DNA of 64,000 bases, from positions 1 to 64,000 of the forward strand of contig NZ_QEQF01000006.1 of the NCBI RefSeq assembly GCF_003253115.1, given 5' to 3'. Below, piece by piece: positions 34,471 to 43,095 of the stretch. Positions within the stretch are counted from its first letter, which is position 1. Each line of letters opens with the position of its first letter. Both the position numbers and the translations under genes were made by a program. This DNA is from Haemophilus_A paraphrohaemolyticus_A. Its GTDB lineage: Bacteria > Pseudomonadota > Gammaproteobacteria > Enterobacterales > Pasteurellaceae. Under the pieces are notes generated by a model that was given only the letters and a program-made list of their open reading frames with translations, searched no databases and had not been told where the DNA came from.

Positions 34471-35361
34471 TCACGCTCTTTTTTCTTCTAAAATTTCATC
34501 AATCTGTCTATCTCTCGCCATCATGCCAAATATATTCCCCGCTTTATAAAGGGGTTGATAACTATAGCTTTCAATGTGCAAAAATGGCTTATCTGAAAGG
34601 CATTGGAAATATTGTTTTAGCTGTGATTTTGAGCGTAATAACACGTCATATTCTGCTTGAATATGAGCACACATAGCTTCAATACGCATTTTAAACTCAT
34701 CACTGAGATAAGGGCTGATAATTAAATAGACCGTTTTCTGTTCGGTTGCTGTTTCATCCGCATAAACACATGCCAAATTAAACACTTGCCATTTATATCG
34801 ATCTGCAAAAGCACCAATGACTCGGCTTTGCTCCTCACTTTCAACTTGCACAAGAGCGGCTGGCTTTTTCAAGCAATCTTGCAAAATATCACTTGGCGTA
34901 AAAGGTCCGCAGCCTAAGTAAGATAATACACAATTCCAATTAGCAAACTGTTCTGTACCAAAATGAACATGTTCGCCTTGAAATTTGTCAGCACCATTTT
35001 TAGTGCGATCATCAATTAAATAATCACCTTGGTTGAGATTTTTATGATGGGATAAAATCAATCGTTTGTATAAGGCTGAACCTTTTTCTTCACCGAAATA
35101 ATGTTGAATCCATTTTACTTTATCGCTCCAAGCGGATGGATTATGCCAAGGAGCGGTAGAAAGTGCATAAATATGATATTTCTTCATCAATTTATGGACA
35201 GCAGAAATCGCGTTTGACATGGGTTCCATTAAGCTAAAAATGCCCTCGACTTCATCATATCGCCCCTCATACTCTAGTTTCGTTTTCTCATCTAATTTTG
35301 CAATACCAGACAGAAAATCAACCATCACATTATCCATATCAATATAAACAATTTTCTTCAT
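34471..35361 (-). CDS. 5'(3')-deoxyribonucleotidase-like HAD protein with C-terminal extension
   Basis: 296 residues. The first 155 or so form a HAD fold of the 5'(3')-deoxyribonucleotidase type: motif I with catalytic Asp8 and Asp10 (YIDMDNVMVDF), the Ser/Thr motif in ALSTAPWHNP, a lysine in LILSHHKN, and the acidic motif YLIDDRTKNG. The rest (PAALVQVESEEQSRVIGAFA onward) is an alpha/beta extension that I do not recognise. It could remove phosphate from nucleotides or modified nucleotides. It heads a two-gene unit with the zinc-less sirtuin, under palindrome copy C. Confidence 0.8.
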   Translation of the reverse strand: MKKIVYIDMDNVMVDFLSGIAKLDEKTKLEYEGRYDEVEGIFSLMEPMSNAISAVHKLMKKYHIYALSTAPWHNPSAWSDKVKWIQHYFGEEKGSALYKRLILSHHKNLNQGDYLIDDRTKNGADKFQGEHVHFGTEQFANWNCVLSYLGCGPFTPSDILQDCLKKPAALVQVESEEQSRVIGAFADRYKWQVFNLACVYADETATEQKTVYLIISPYLSDEFKMRIEAMCAHIQAEYDVLLRSKSQLKQYFQCLSDKPFLHIESYSYQPLYKAGNIFGMMARDRQIDEILEEKRA

Positions 35362-35388
35362 TTTAATGCCCTCTCTGTTGATGGCTTA

Positions 35389-35420
35389 ATGATAAAAGAT
35401 GAAGCGACAATTCATGTCGT
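35389..35420 (-). promoter_or_regulatory. island promoter palindrome, copy C
   Basis: The arms GCGACA (35404-35409) and TGTCGT (35415-35420), spacer ATTCA, lie 9 bp upstream, on the minus strand, of the -10-like TATCAT (35389-35394). It serves the HAD/sirtuin pair, whose start codon is at 35361, leaving a leader of about 20 nt. Confidence 0.7.
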
Positions 35421-35522
35421 TAGGTATTTTTGTCTAAATAAGTACGGTCAATTTCTTGATAATCTTTACCAATTCAGTTGTGCTTCTTGGCAGCAAGAGC
35501 ACCGATTTGACCGCTTGTATTT

Positions 35523-36821
35523 TTAGCTTTTCGGCTTACTCACCATTATTTCAATCACTTGTCTATCCGTATACTGCATACTTCGGCTGGCAATCGCACA
35601 GAGGTTGTTGATTGAACGGTCGATTTGGTGTTCGACAATCCCTTCATTGCCTGTGACTTGCGTATTATCTAATGCCATTAAAATCGATTTATAGCTAGAA
35701 GTTACACTGGTAGAAACCTTCATCGCACAGCTGTTAGCTGCACCATCGCAAATGATGCCGCTGATATCGCCGATCATACTGCTGATAGCCATACTAATCG
35801 CATCGAAACTCTCGGTCAGCAACCATGCAACACCTGCACAACTGCCCATAGCTGCAGTGGTTACCGCACACAATGCAGAGAGTTTAGGTAGTTTACTGTG
35901 AATATAAATCGCCATTAAATGCGAAAGGAATAAGGCGCGAATGAGCTGTTCTTCACTGGCGTTCATATGGCGAGCGACCACTACCACTGGCATCGTGGCG
36001 GTAATGCCTTGGTTGCCTGAGCCTGAGTTACTCATCGCTGGTAAATTTGCCCCGCCCATTCTAGCATCGCTCGCTGCAGTGGTTTCAATCACAATGCGGT
36101 TAAGCAAATCATCACTAATCAACCCTCTCCCAATTTGCTTTTGCAAGGTTCGTCCAATATGTAAGCCGTAATCGACTCGCAAGCCTTCTTGCGAAAGGGC
36201 AGAATTCAGTTCTGCAGCACGTTGGATAAAACGAATTTTCTCTAAATCAACCCACAGTGAGAAATCATACATATCTTTGGCTGTGAGTTCTGAAAACACA
36301 GAAGGCGCATTACCGTTATCGACTAAGCAAGGCACGGAAAACAGAACTTCTCCGTTTTTCTCAATATAAATAACGTTGGTGTGATGAGCGGCGATACGAA
36401 CCGTTACGCTATCATTGGCTGCAAATAGCGTTGCTTCAGAATATAAAATATGTTCAGTATTAGAAATAGTAACGTTAACCAGATTTTGGTTGAGCATCGC
36501 TTTTGCCAGCGCAACTTGTTCTGCTGAGATCGCTTTTAATACCTCTAAACCTGCCTGATGATCGCCTCCAATGGCGCCTATTGCTGCCGCCATTGGGAGC
36601 CCCACCATACCCGTATTGGGCACCATAACGCCCATTCCGTTTTTCATTAAGTTAGGGGACACTTTCGCCTCAATACGTTCAGGCAATTTGCCTAAATAAT
36701 GGCAAGCGGTTGCAGAGGCAAGCGCTAAAGAAATGGGTTCAGTACAACCCAATGCGGGTACAACTTCTTCTTGTACAATGCGTAAAATATTTTGTTCAAT
36801 GGTCTGGTCAAAGGTTCTCAT
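35523..36821 (-). CDS. cyuA: L-cysteine desulfidase family protein (YhaM/CyuA type, UPF0597)
   Basis: A 432-residue Fe-S enzyme of the serine dehydratase-alpha/UPF0597 family. In E. coli the ortholog breaks cysteine into pyruvate, ammonia and sulfide during anaerobic growth. ALGCTEPISLALA near residue 26 carries the first cluster cysteine; SNSGSGNQG and CDGAANSCAMK (two cysteines) lie further on. The ATG at 36821 follows GAGAAAACG and matches the family start. No transporter gene sits beside it, unlike the cyuPA pair of E. coli. Confidence 0.9.
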   Translation of the reverse strand: MRTFDQTIEQNILRIVQEEVVPALGCTEPISLALASATACHYLGKLPERIEAKVSPNLMKNGMGVMVPNTGMVGLPMAAAIGAIGGDHQAGLEVLKAISAEQVALAKAMLNQNLVNVTISNTEHILYSEATLFAANDSVTVRIAAHHTNVIYIEKNGEVLFSVPCLVDNGNAPSVFSELTAKDMYDFSLWVDLEKIRFIQRAAELNSALSQEGLRVDYGLHIGRTLQKQIGRGLISDDLLNRIVIETTAASDARMGGANLPAMSNSGSGNQGITATMPVVVVARHMNASEEQLIRALFLSHLMAIYIHSKLPKLSALCAVTTAAMGSCAGVAWLLTESFDAISMAISSMIGDISGIICDGAANSCAMKVSTSVTSSYKSILMALDNTQVTGNEGIVEHQIDRSINNLCAIASRSMQYTDRQVIEIMVSKPKS

Positions 36822-36946
36822 CGTTTTCTCTTGCTTATAAAACACACAACTAAAAATTTTAAATGAACTTCATTTAGCTAAACAGGTCTTATTGTACAGT
36901 TTTTTTCATTATGATTAACCCTCATTTCCCCATTTAAGGACAAAAA

Positions 36947-37489
36947 ATGAAACCATTAAAAGCACTATTAGCCTTTGCCGTTGCAATGACTGCAACCTCT
37001 TCTTTTGCTGAAACAGCAAACCCACTAGCCACCTTTAAACAAGAGGCAAAAACAGCGATTAACAACGAACTTTCTTCAGAGAAAAAAGCGGTTACCCAAA
37101 CTGAAACTTCAGCAGCAACCGATATGAGCAAAATGAAAAATGCGGTTGTAGAAAAAGCAAAATCGGAAGTAAAAGCGGTCAAAAATGATGCAAAAACAGC
37201 ACGTGAAACGTTAAATTCAGTAAAAACGGAAGCAACAGAAAAAGTAGATGCTGCTAAATCTGCAACGAAAAATGCCGTAGCAAAAGCAGAAAAAGCAGCA
37301 AAAATTAATATCAACAAAGCAGATGCCGCAACGTTACAAAAATTAAGCGGTATTGGTGAAGCAAAAGCCAAAGCAATTGTTGAATATCGTAACAAAGTAG
37401 GCAAAATCAAAAATGCTGCGGAATTAAGCAAAATCTCAGGCATTGGTGATTCAACCATTGAGAAAATCAGCCCATATTTAACGTTCTAA
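36947..37489 (+). CDS. ComE1/ComEA-like helix-hairpin-helix DNA-binding protein
   Basis: An exported 180-residue protein. A signal peptide (MKPLKALLAFAVAMTATSSFA) is followed by about 95 residues of Ala/Lys/Glu-rich, probably coiled-coil linker. It ends in a double helix-hairpin-helix domain (ININKADAATLQKLSGIGEA and KISGIGDSTIEKI). Such periplasmic or surface proteins bind DNA during uptake in Pasteurellaceae. The linker is longer than in ComEA proteins that are little more than signal plus domain. It is preceded by AAGGACAAAAA and closed by a terminator that incorporates an uptake signal. Confidence 0.88.
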   Translation: MKPLKALLAFAVAMTATSSFAETANPLATFKQEAKTAINNELSSEKKAVTQTETSAATDMSKMKNAVVEKAKSEVKAVKNDAKTARETLNSVKTEATEKVDAAKSATKNAVAKAEKAAKININKADAATLQKLSGIGEAKAKAIVEYRNKVGKIKNAAELSKISGIGDSTIEKISPYLTF

Positions 37490-37516
37490 CCTTATTCCAA
37501 ATACGATAAAGACCTC

Positions 37517-37567
37517 ACAAGCGGTACATTTTTTGCAAAGCTTTGCAAAATTTATACCGCTTTTTTC
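37517..37567. terminator. bidirectional terminator built on an uptake signal
   Basis: Outer stem AAGCGGTA (37519-37526)/TACCGCTT (37555-37562) with an inner 20-bp perfect palindrome TTTTGCAAAGCTTTGCAAAA (37531-37550), then T6. A perfect ACAAGCGGT (37517-37525) supplies the left arm. It separates the convergent comE1-like and aas genes. Confidence 0.75.
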
Positions 37568-37576
37568 ATAGGTTGA

Positions 37577-40500
37577 TTATCTAGTAAGCATTACTGCCAA
37601 CGCTTTTGCCCCTTTGAAATCAACTTTACCAGATCCCAACAATGGAATTTCATCAACCAACAGAACTCGGCTTGGCAACATAATTGGTAGCACGTTGAGT
37701 GATTTAATTCGCGCATTGATTTCCTCTAAACTTAGTGCCGATTTCACCAACAAGACAATGTTCTCGCCTTTTTTATCATCTTCCACCTCAACTGCGACAA
37801 ATTGATTTTCATCATTTAGCACTTGAGCGATATTTTCTTCAACCGAGCCAAGGCTAATCATTTCACCACCTATTTTGGCAAAGCGGGAATAGCGGTCGAC
37901 AATGGTCACAAAGCCATTTTCATCAATATGCCCTTTATCGCCCGTTTTGTAGTAACGCACGCCATCCAGCTCGGCAATCACTTCTGTCGTTTTTTCTGGA
38001 TCATTCAAGTAACCTTTCATTACCTGACCGCCACCAATCAGAATTAAGCCATCTTCACCCACAGGCAATTCTTCCAGCGTATTTAGATCGACAATTTTTA
38101 TGATCGTACCTGGTAATGGCATACCCACAGAGCCCACCTTATTGAAGCTAAACTCTTTTAACGTATCTGGGTCAAGAATATTTGGCATATTCACGCTTGC
38201 CACTGGGGTGGTTTCGGTTGCACCATACCCTTCGTAGATCTCTAAACCAAATTTCAAGCGGAATGCTTCTTTCACATCTGGTTTGAGTTTTTCCGCTCCT
38301 GCAATCACCATTCGCACACTTTGCAACATCAACGGATGAAGTTTTTTGTTACGCGTATATAAGCGGAAGAAAGTTGATGTGCCAAACAGGATGCTGACGT
38401 TATGTCTTGCACACATTTTACCCACTTCTGCCCCATCGGTCGGGTCAGCAACGCTTACCATTTTAATCCCTTCGCAAAGTGGCAATAAGGTTGTAACCGT
38501 TAAGCCGAAAGAGTGGAAAATTGGCAATGAATTTAAAATCACATCCTCTTTGTGGAAATTGAGCAATTCACTTACTTGTTTGATGTTGGTGAGTAAATTT
38601 TTATGGCTAATTTCAATGCCTTTCGGGTCGCCTTCACTGCCACTACTAAATAAGATTACTGCGGTATCACTTAATCGAATTTCTGCAAAGTACATCAATT
38701 TAATCCACCACGCTGGCGCAAGTAATGCCGTGAGCATCGCTTTCATTTTTTCACCTTTGGTAAATTGTTTTGCAATTTCGTCCGCTTGTAATAACTTGCC
38801 TGCCAACACTTCATCGAAACAGGAGCCTTTTGCATTTAGTTTGTTGAGGAATTTCTCGGCTGAAATCACATGCTCAATTTCAGCTTTGGCAAGTGCTTTT
38901 GCCATCACTTCAGGGCTTAGCGTATAGTTTAGGTTTACAGACACCTTGCCGATAATCATCAATGCCATATTCACAATTGCTCCAATCGCGGAGCTTGGTA
39001 ACAACACGCCCACGTTTTTCGCATCACCAAGTTGTGTTTTCAACGCCTTACTCATCAATAACACTGCGGTAATGAATTTCAAGTTGTTGAGTTTAATACC
39101 TTGACTATCCACCACGCACTCTTTAAACAAATTCGCTTTTGCGTTATTAAGCCAGTGATGCGTAAGCGGTTTGCGTTTCTGCATCACTTTTTCCCACACA
39201 GAATAAGAGAGCTCCAGCACTTTTTGTTTCATCGCAGTTGCATCAATAAAGCCGTGAATTGGCTTACCGAATGCCACCAAGATTTCACGTTTGCCTTGGC
39301 GTTTGGTTAAGTTTTTATAGAAGCTATTCGCACGTGAGAAACTACTGCCCCATAAGCCACGTAAATAAAATGGCACGGTGGTCACATTTTCTAAATTTTT
39401 TAACACGTGCTCAAAACCTTTTTTGAACTCATTGATTTGACCGTTATAGCTAATATGACCTTCAGGGAACAACGCTACTACTTCACCGTTTTGAAGATAT
39501 TTACGAATAGTTTCAATTGACTCACGGCTTGAGCCAGCCCCAATTGGAATGACTTTAAAAATGCGTAAGAACCAAGTGAGATACCATTTGTTGTAAATCG
39601 GACGGAACATCACAAATTTAATTGCACGTGGGCTTGCGGCTTGTAACACGAGCCAGTCGATCCAGCTGATATGGTTTCCTAGCAACAACACGCCACCACT
39701 TTGCGGTAAGTTTTTCAACCCTTCCACGTGGAAACGGTAGTTTGTTTTCAACAATGGTAATAACAACAAGCGGGTGAATAAGTGCGGAAGTTGCCACATT
39801 GCATAAAAACTGCCTAGCAAGCAAACCACTGATACGGTTAAGAATAAACCTGTGGTTGAAACGCTAAACTTTACAAATAGAATGCTAAGCAGCAAGAAGC
39901 CAACCATAAAGACATTTTGCACAAAGTTGTTGCCCGCCATAATTTTGCCGCTGATTTTTTCAGGGGCAAAATATTGGATGGTTGCATTTAACGGCACGAT
40001 AAATAATCCACCGAAGAAACCAAATCCAAAAGAGCAAAGCATTAACATTGCGTTGTTTTGCACAAGCGTTAAGCAAAAAAGCGAAATGAAAATCCCTAAT
40101 GCTCCAACGGGTACAATCCCAAGTTCAATGTGTAATTTTGATGCTTTGCCCGCAAGGTATGATCCCACGATTAAACCTAAACCGCTTACCGCAAGGATGG
40201 CTTGGATGATAACCGCATTATCTGCGTTAAACTGCGCTTTATAGTGTGCCGGGAAAGCCGCCACAATTACTTGCGATACGCCCCAGAACAGGCTTAACCC
40301 AATCACACTTAACCAGATATTTTTATCTGAACGCAAGGTGCGGATATTATCGCGTAAGTAGCCTAGCGAAAGGTATTTCGACATTGCAAATTTTTCTTCA
40401 TTTTCGACCGCTTGTTGGCTGAAGAAAGGAATTTTGAAAGCAAAGAATGCTTCTAATGCACTAAATGCAACTAAAGCAACACCAATCCACCACACACTTT

Positions 40501-41026
40501 GCAGCACAGTATTCGGCTCACTTGAAGCAACATAATGGCTTTCAAATAAAATCGAGAATGCAAAAGAGCTAAACAAAATTGCCACAATGGTCAACGCTTG
40601 AATAACCCCATTTGCAAAACCAATGTTTTCCGTGCCTACAATCGATTTAATAATGCTGTATTTTGCAGGCGAATAAACCGCACTTTGTGCTGCAAGCACA
40701 AGGGTTAACGCAAAAGCAAGATAAAACTGCCCGATAAGATAACTCACTAAAATAGCCCCGCTAATACCAACGGCTGCAAGGCTACTCCAACGAATCACTT
40801 TAGTTCGGCAGAATTTATCGTTAATAAAGGCAGATGGAGAGAAAAGGAAGATAAACGGCAATAAAATCATTGCGTTGATTAGTGCGGTTAACACCACCAA
40901 AGTGTTACCCTCAAAACTTTTGAGTAGCACATTTTGGATAGTGATTTTATGGGCAAGATCAACACTTGCATTTAAAAAGGCAATGGCTAAATAGGGCAAA
41001 AAGCCGGCGTGTTTTAAGAGTTTCAT
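37577..41026 (-). CDS. aas: LplT-Aas fusion: lysophospholipid flippase / acyl-ACP synthetase / acyltransferase
   Basis: A 1149-residue multidomain membrane protein. Residues 1 to about 410 form a 12-segment MFS transporter like LplT. Next is a PlsC-type acyltransferase with NHISWID (H-x4-D, near 450) and EGHISYNG. The C-terminal part, from about 640, is an adenylate-forming enzyme with FSSGSEGDPKGIEISHKNL near 792 and YKTGDKGHIDENGF. It should import lysophosphatidylethanolamine and reacylate it with fatty acid activated on acyl carrier protein. In E. coli lplT and aas are separate genes. Its start overlaps the stop of the MerR-type gene (ATGA), so the regulator is co-expressed. Confidence 0.93.
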   Translation of the reverse strand: MKLLKHAGFLPYLAIAFLNASVDLAHKITIQNVLLKSFEGNTLVVLTALINAMILLPFIFLFSPSAFINDKFCRTKVIRWSSLAAVGISGAILVSYLIGQFYLAFALTLVLAAQSAVYSPAKYSIIKSIVGTENIGFANGVIQALTIVAILFSSFAFSILFESHYVASSEPNTVLQSVWWIGVALVAFSALEAFFAFKIPFFSQQAVENEEKFAMSKYLSLGYLRDNIRTLRSDKNIWLSVIGLSLFWGVSQVIVAAFPAHYKAQFNADNAVIIQAILAVSGLGLIVGSYLAGKASKLHIELGIVPVGALGIFISLFCLTLVQNNAMLMLCSFGFGFFGGLFIVPLNATIQYFAPEKISGKIMAGNNFVQNVFMVGFLLLSILFVKFSVSTTGLFLTVSVVCLLGSFYAMWQLPHLFTRLLLLPLLKTNYRFHVEGLKNLPQSGGVLLLGNHISWIDWLVLQAASPRAIKFVMFRPIYNKWYLTWFLRIFKVIPIGAGSSRESIETIRKYLQNGEVVALFPEGHISYNGQINEFKKGFEHVLKNLENVTTVPFYLRGLWGSSFSRANSFYKNLTKRQGKREILVAFGKPIHGFIDATAMKQKVLELSYSVWEKVMQKRKPLTHHWLNNAKANLFKECVVDSQGIKLNNLKFITAVLLMSKALKTQLGDAKNVGVLLPSSAIGAIVNMALMIIGKVSVNLNYTLSPEVMAKALAKAEIEHVISAEKFLNKLNAKGSCFDEVLAGKLLQADEIAKQFTKGEKMKAMLTALLAPAWWIKLMYFAEIRLSDTAVILFSSGSEGDPKGIEISHKNLLTNIKQVSELLNFHKEDVILNSLPIFHSFGLTVTTLLPLCEGIKMVSVADPTDGAEVGKMCARHNVSILFGTSTFFRLYTRNKKLHPLMLQSVRMVIAGAEKLKPDVKEAFRLKFGLEIYEGYGATETTPVASVNMPNILDPDTLKEFSFNKVGSVGMPLPGTIIKIVDLNTLEELPVGEDGLILIGGGQVMKGYLNDPEKTTEVIAELDGVRYYKTGDKGHIDENGFVTIVDRYSRFAKIGGEMISLGSVEENIAQVLNDENQFVAVEVEDDKKGENIVLLVKSALSLEEINARIKSLNVLPIMLPSRVLLVDEIPLLGSGKVDFKGAKALAVMLTR

Positions 41027-41664
41027 AATTGAATCTCCTGTTGATAAACCGCTAAGGTTTTCATATTAAGAAGGTAAGGTTTTACCACCAGCAATAAATC
41101 AAAAAGGTGTTTTAATCTTTCATCTTTTTGCTCATTTTCTTTAATGGCAGAAAGTGTGAGATCAACTTCTTGCAGAGCTAATGTTTTTGCTGCTTGCAGG
41201 TAGCTATTTAACATCGCACGTTCCGCTTCATTACAACGGCAAATAATCGCTAAAATTTCTCGCTCTTTGCCCGTAAAAATACCATTACGAGGGTTTAACA
41301 AGCCTTCATCTACCATTTGGTTTAAAGCCTGTTCAGAAATCTCAAACTCTTGGCAAAGTGATTCAGGCGAGAAGGTTTCGTTTTCTGCACCCATAATAAT
41401 GCCAATCAATGAAATCAAGCTCTCATAAGGGTTTTGCCAATCAAATTCAGAATGGGCAAACAAATCTTTGATTTGTGAAATAGAAGCATTAAAGTTAGTT
41501 TGCAGATATTTGATAAATGCCAACAATGACACACATCGTTCATCATAAAGATGAAAGTTCGGCTTATCTTTTACAGGTTCAGGCAACAACCCCTCTTTAA
41601 CATAATAAAGAATGGTGGATTTCGGCGTTTGGCTGAACTTCACCAAATCATTCATTTTGAGCAT
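41023..41664 (-). CDS. MerR-family transcriptional regulator
   Basis: 213 residues. The N-terminal winged helix reads MNDLVKFSQTPKSTILYYVKEGLLPEP, typical of MerR regulators, followed by NFHLYDERCVSLLAFIKYL and a dimerisation coil. The C-terminal half has a second helix-turn-helix-like stretch (ESLCQEFEISEQALNQMVDE). No cysteine pattern for metal sensing is evident. The 4-bp overlap with aas suggests that it governs phospholipid recycling, perhaps with its own promoter between 41665 and 41870. Confidence 0.88.
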   Translation of the reverse strand: MLKMNDLVKFSQTPKSTILYYVKEGLLPEPVKDKPNFHLYDERCVSLLAFIKYLQTNFNASISQIKDLFAHSEFDWQNPYESLISLIGIIMGAENETFSPESLCQEFEISEQALNQMVDEGLLNPRNGIFTGKEREILAIICRCNEAERAMLNSYLQAAKTLALQEVDLTLSAIKENEQKDERLKHLFDLLLVVKPYLLNMKTLAVYQQEIQL

Positions 41665-41870
41665 AAAAACTCCTTTTCATAAAATCGTATTGATTAAATT
41701 GGCTGCTATTTTAATCTCTTTAAAATAAAAGTAAAGAGTAACACTTTACACATTTAGTAAAATTTGTAAATTTATTTTGAAATTAAACCGCTTTTTTCTT
41801 GCTTTGCCTTGTATTCACCAAATTCAGCCCCATAACTGACAAATCTTAAATTAAATAGAAGGAACAAAAA

Positions 41871-42500
41871 ATGGCATTAGATTTCAACTCAGTGAAATTC
41901 GACAGCGTAGAAGCAAAAGGTGGCTACGGTATTGGTTTACAAATTGGTCAGCAACTTTTAGGTAGCGGAATGGATGTGGATGCAGAAACGGTCGCACGAG
42001 GTATCTATGATGTGTTAAACCAAAACCCACCAGCATTAGATTTAAACGAAGTGACACAAGCACTTCAAACATTAAGCCAACGTGCAGAAGAAGCCCAAAT
42101 GGCAGCATTCAAAGCGTTAGATGAAGAGAACAAAGCATTCTTAGAAGAAAACAAAAAAGCAGCAAGCGTGAAAACAACTGAAAGCGGTTTACAATACGAA
42201 GTATTAAGCGAAGGCACTGGCGAAACACCAAAAGCAGACAGCACCGTTCGTGTTCACTACACAGGTTCTTTAATTGATGGTACGGTTTTCGACAGTTCAG
42301 TAAAACGTGGCACACCAGCTGAATTCCCAGTAAATGGCGTTATCAAAGGTTGGACTGAAGCATTACAAATGATGCCAGTTGGCTCAAAATGGCGTTTAAC
42401 CATCCCGCACGAATTAGCTTACGGCGAACGCGGTGCGGGTGCATCAATTCCTCCATTTGCAACATTAGTATTTGAAGTAGAATTGTTGGATATTATTTAA
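41871..42500 (+). CDS. fklB: FKBP-type peptidyl-prolyl isomerase FklB
   Basis: A 209-residue dimeric FKBP of the FklB/MIP group without a signal peptide, therefore cytoplasmic. The helical N-terminal dimerisation domain covers about 1-95. The FKBP domain follows, with VRVHYTGSLIDGTVFDSS, VIKGWTEALQMMPVGSKWRL and IPPFATLVFEVELLDI. The ATG follows AAGGAACAAAAA. A second, exported member (FkpA) is at 62.2 kb. Confidence 0.94.
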   Translation: MALDFNSVKFDSVEAKGGYGIGLQIGQQLLGSGMDVDAETVARGIYDVLNQNPPALDLNEVTQALQTLSQRAEEAQMAAFKALDEENKAFLEENKKAASVKTTESGLQYEVLSEGTGETPKADSTVRVHYTGSLIDGTVFDSSVKRGTPAEFPVNGVIKGWTEALQMMPVGSKWRLTIPHELAYGERGAGASIPPFATLVFEVELLDII

Positions 42501-42522
42501 TTTCTCCATAATTCATAAATAA

Positions 42523-42552
42523 AGGCGAACATCGTGTTCGCCTTATTTTTTA
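42523..42552 (+). terminator. terminator of fklB
   Basis: AAGGCGAACA (42523-42532)-TCG-TGTTCGCCTT (42536-42545), followed by ATTTTTT. Confidence 0.9.
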
Positions 42553-42720
42553 CTTCCTTGACCCTAAATAAATCACCAATAGTGTTAAGCCTACCCCGCA
42601 CCATTGCCATAAATCAATCTGCTTATCTTAATAGAAATAGTCGATTAACAATGCCGCCATGAGTTCGGAAAGCAGCAACAAGCCCGTTAAGCCAAACGAC
42701 AACAACGAAATTGCATAGGC
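42551..42720 (-). pseudogene. C-terminal fragment of an EamA/DMT-family transporter
   Basis: Minus-strand text AISLLSFGLTGLLLLSELMA, then ALLIDYFY, a TAA stop (42628-42630), then DKQIDLWQWCGVGLTLLVIY and LGSRK followed by the natural stop. This is the last two membrane helices of a drug/metabolite transporter with one nonsense codon. The 5' end is cut off abruptly at about 42720, where a glmS fragment begins on the opposite strand. Confidence 0.75.
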
Positions 42721-42962
42721 AATCGGGAAAAGTGAAATCTAACATTGAAGAAGTGAAAGCACGCGGCGGTCAATTATTTATCTTCGCCGACCACGATGCA
42801 GGCTTAGGCTACAAAAGCTTGGTGTTCCCGAAAGTTGATGAAGTAACTGTTCCAATTTTCTACACCGCACCACTGCAACTACTCTCATACCACGTTGCGT
42901 TAATTAAAGGGACTGATGTGGATCAGCCACGTAACCTCGCGAAATCGGTGACGGTTGAGTAA
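42719..42962 (+). pseudogene. glmS: C-terminal fragment of glucosamine-fructose-6-phosphate aminotransferase
   Basis: The last 80 or so codons of glmS: KVKSNIEEVKARGGQLFIFA, VPIFYTAPLQLLSYHVALIK and the terminal GTDVDQPRNLAKSVTVE, which match the E. coli GlmS C-terminus nearly residue for residue. The roughly 520 upstream codons are absent and no start or promoter is attached. It abuts the EamA fragment, so this is a rearrangement or deletion joint. A complete glmS should exist elsewhere, because the enzyme is essential. Confidence 0.9.
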
Positions 42963-43095
42963 TTTGAAAGAATAAAACAAGCGGTCATTTTCCTGATGCG
43001 ATTTGCAAATTAATGTGGAGAAATGTTCGCCTGTTTCCAGTTTCTATAAACACAGGAATAGTAGACAAAATAGTTACAAATCTACTTAAAAATTT

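Noticed and set aside
30139..35361. Island as a prophage or integrative element
   Set aside because: No integrase, transposase, attachment-site repeats or phage structural genes are visible, and no tRNA gene borders it.
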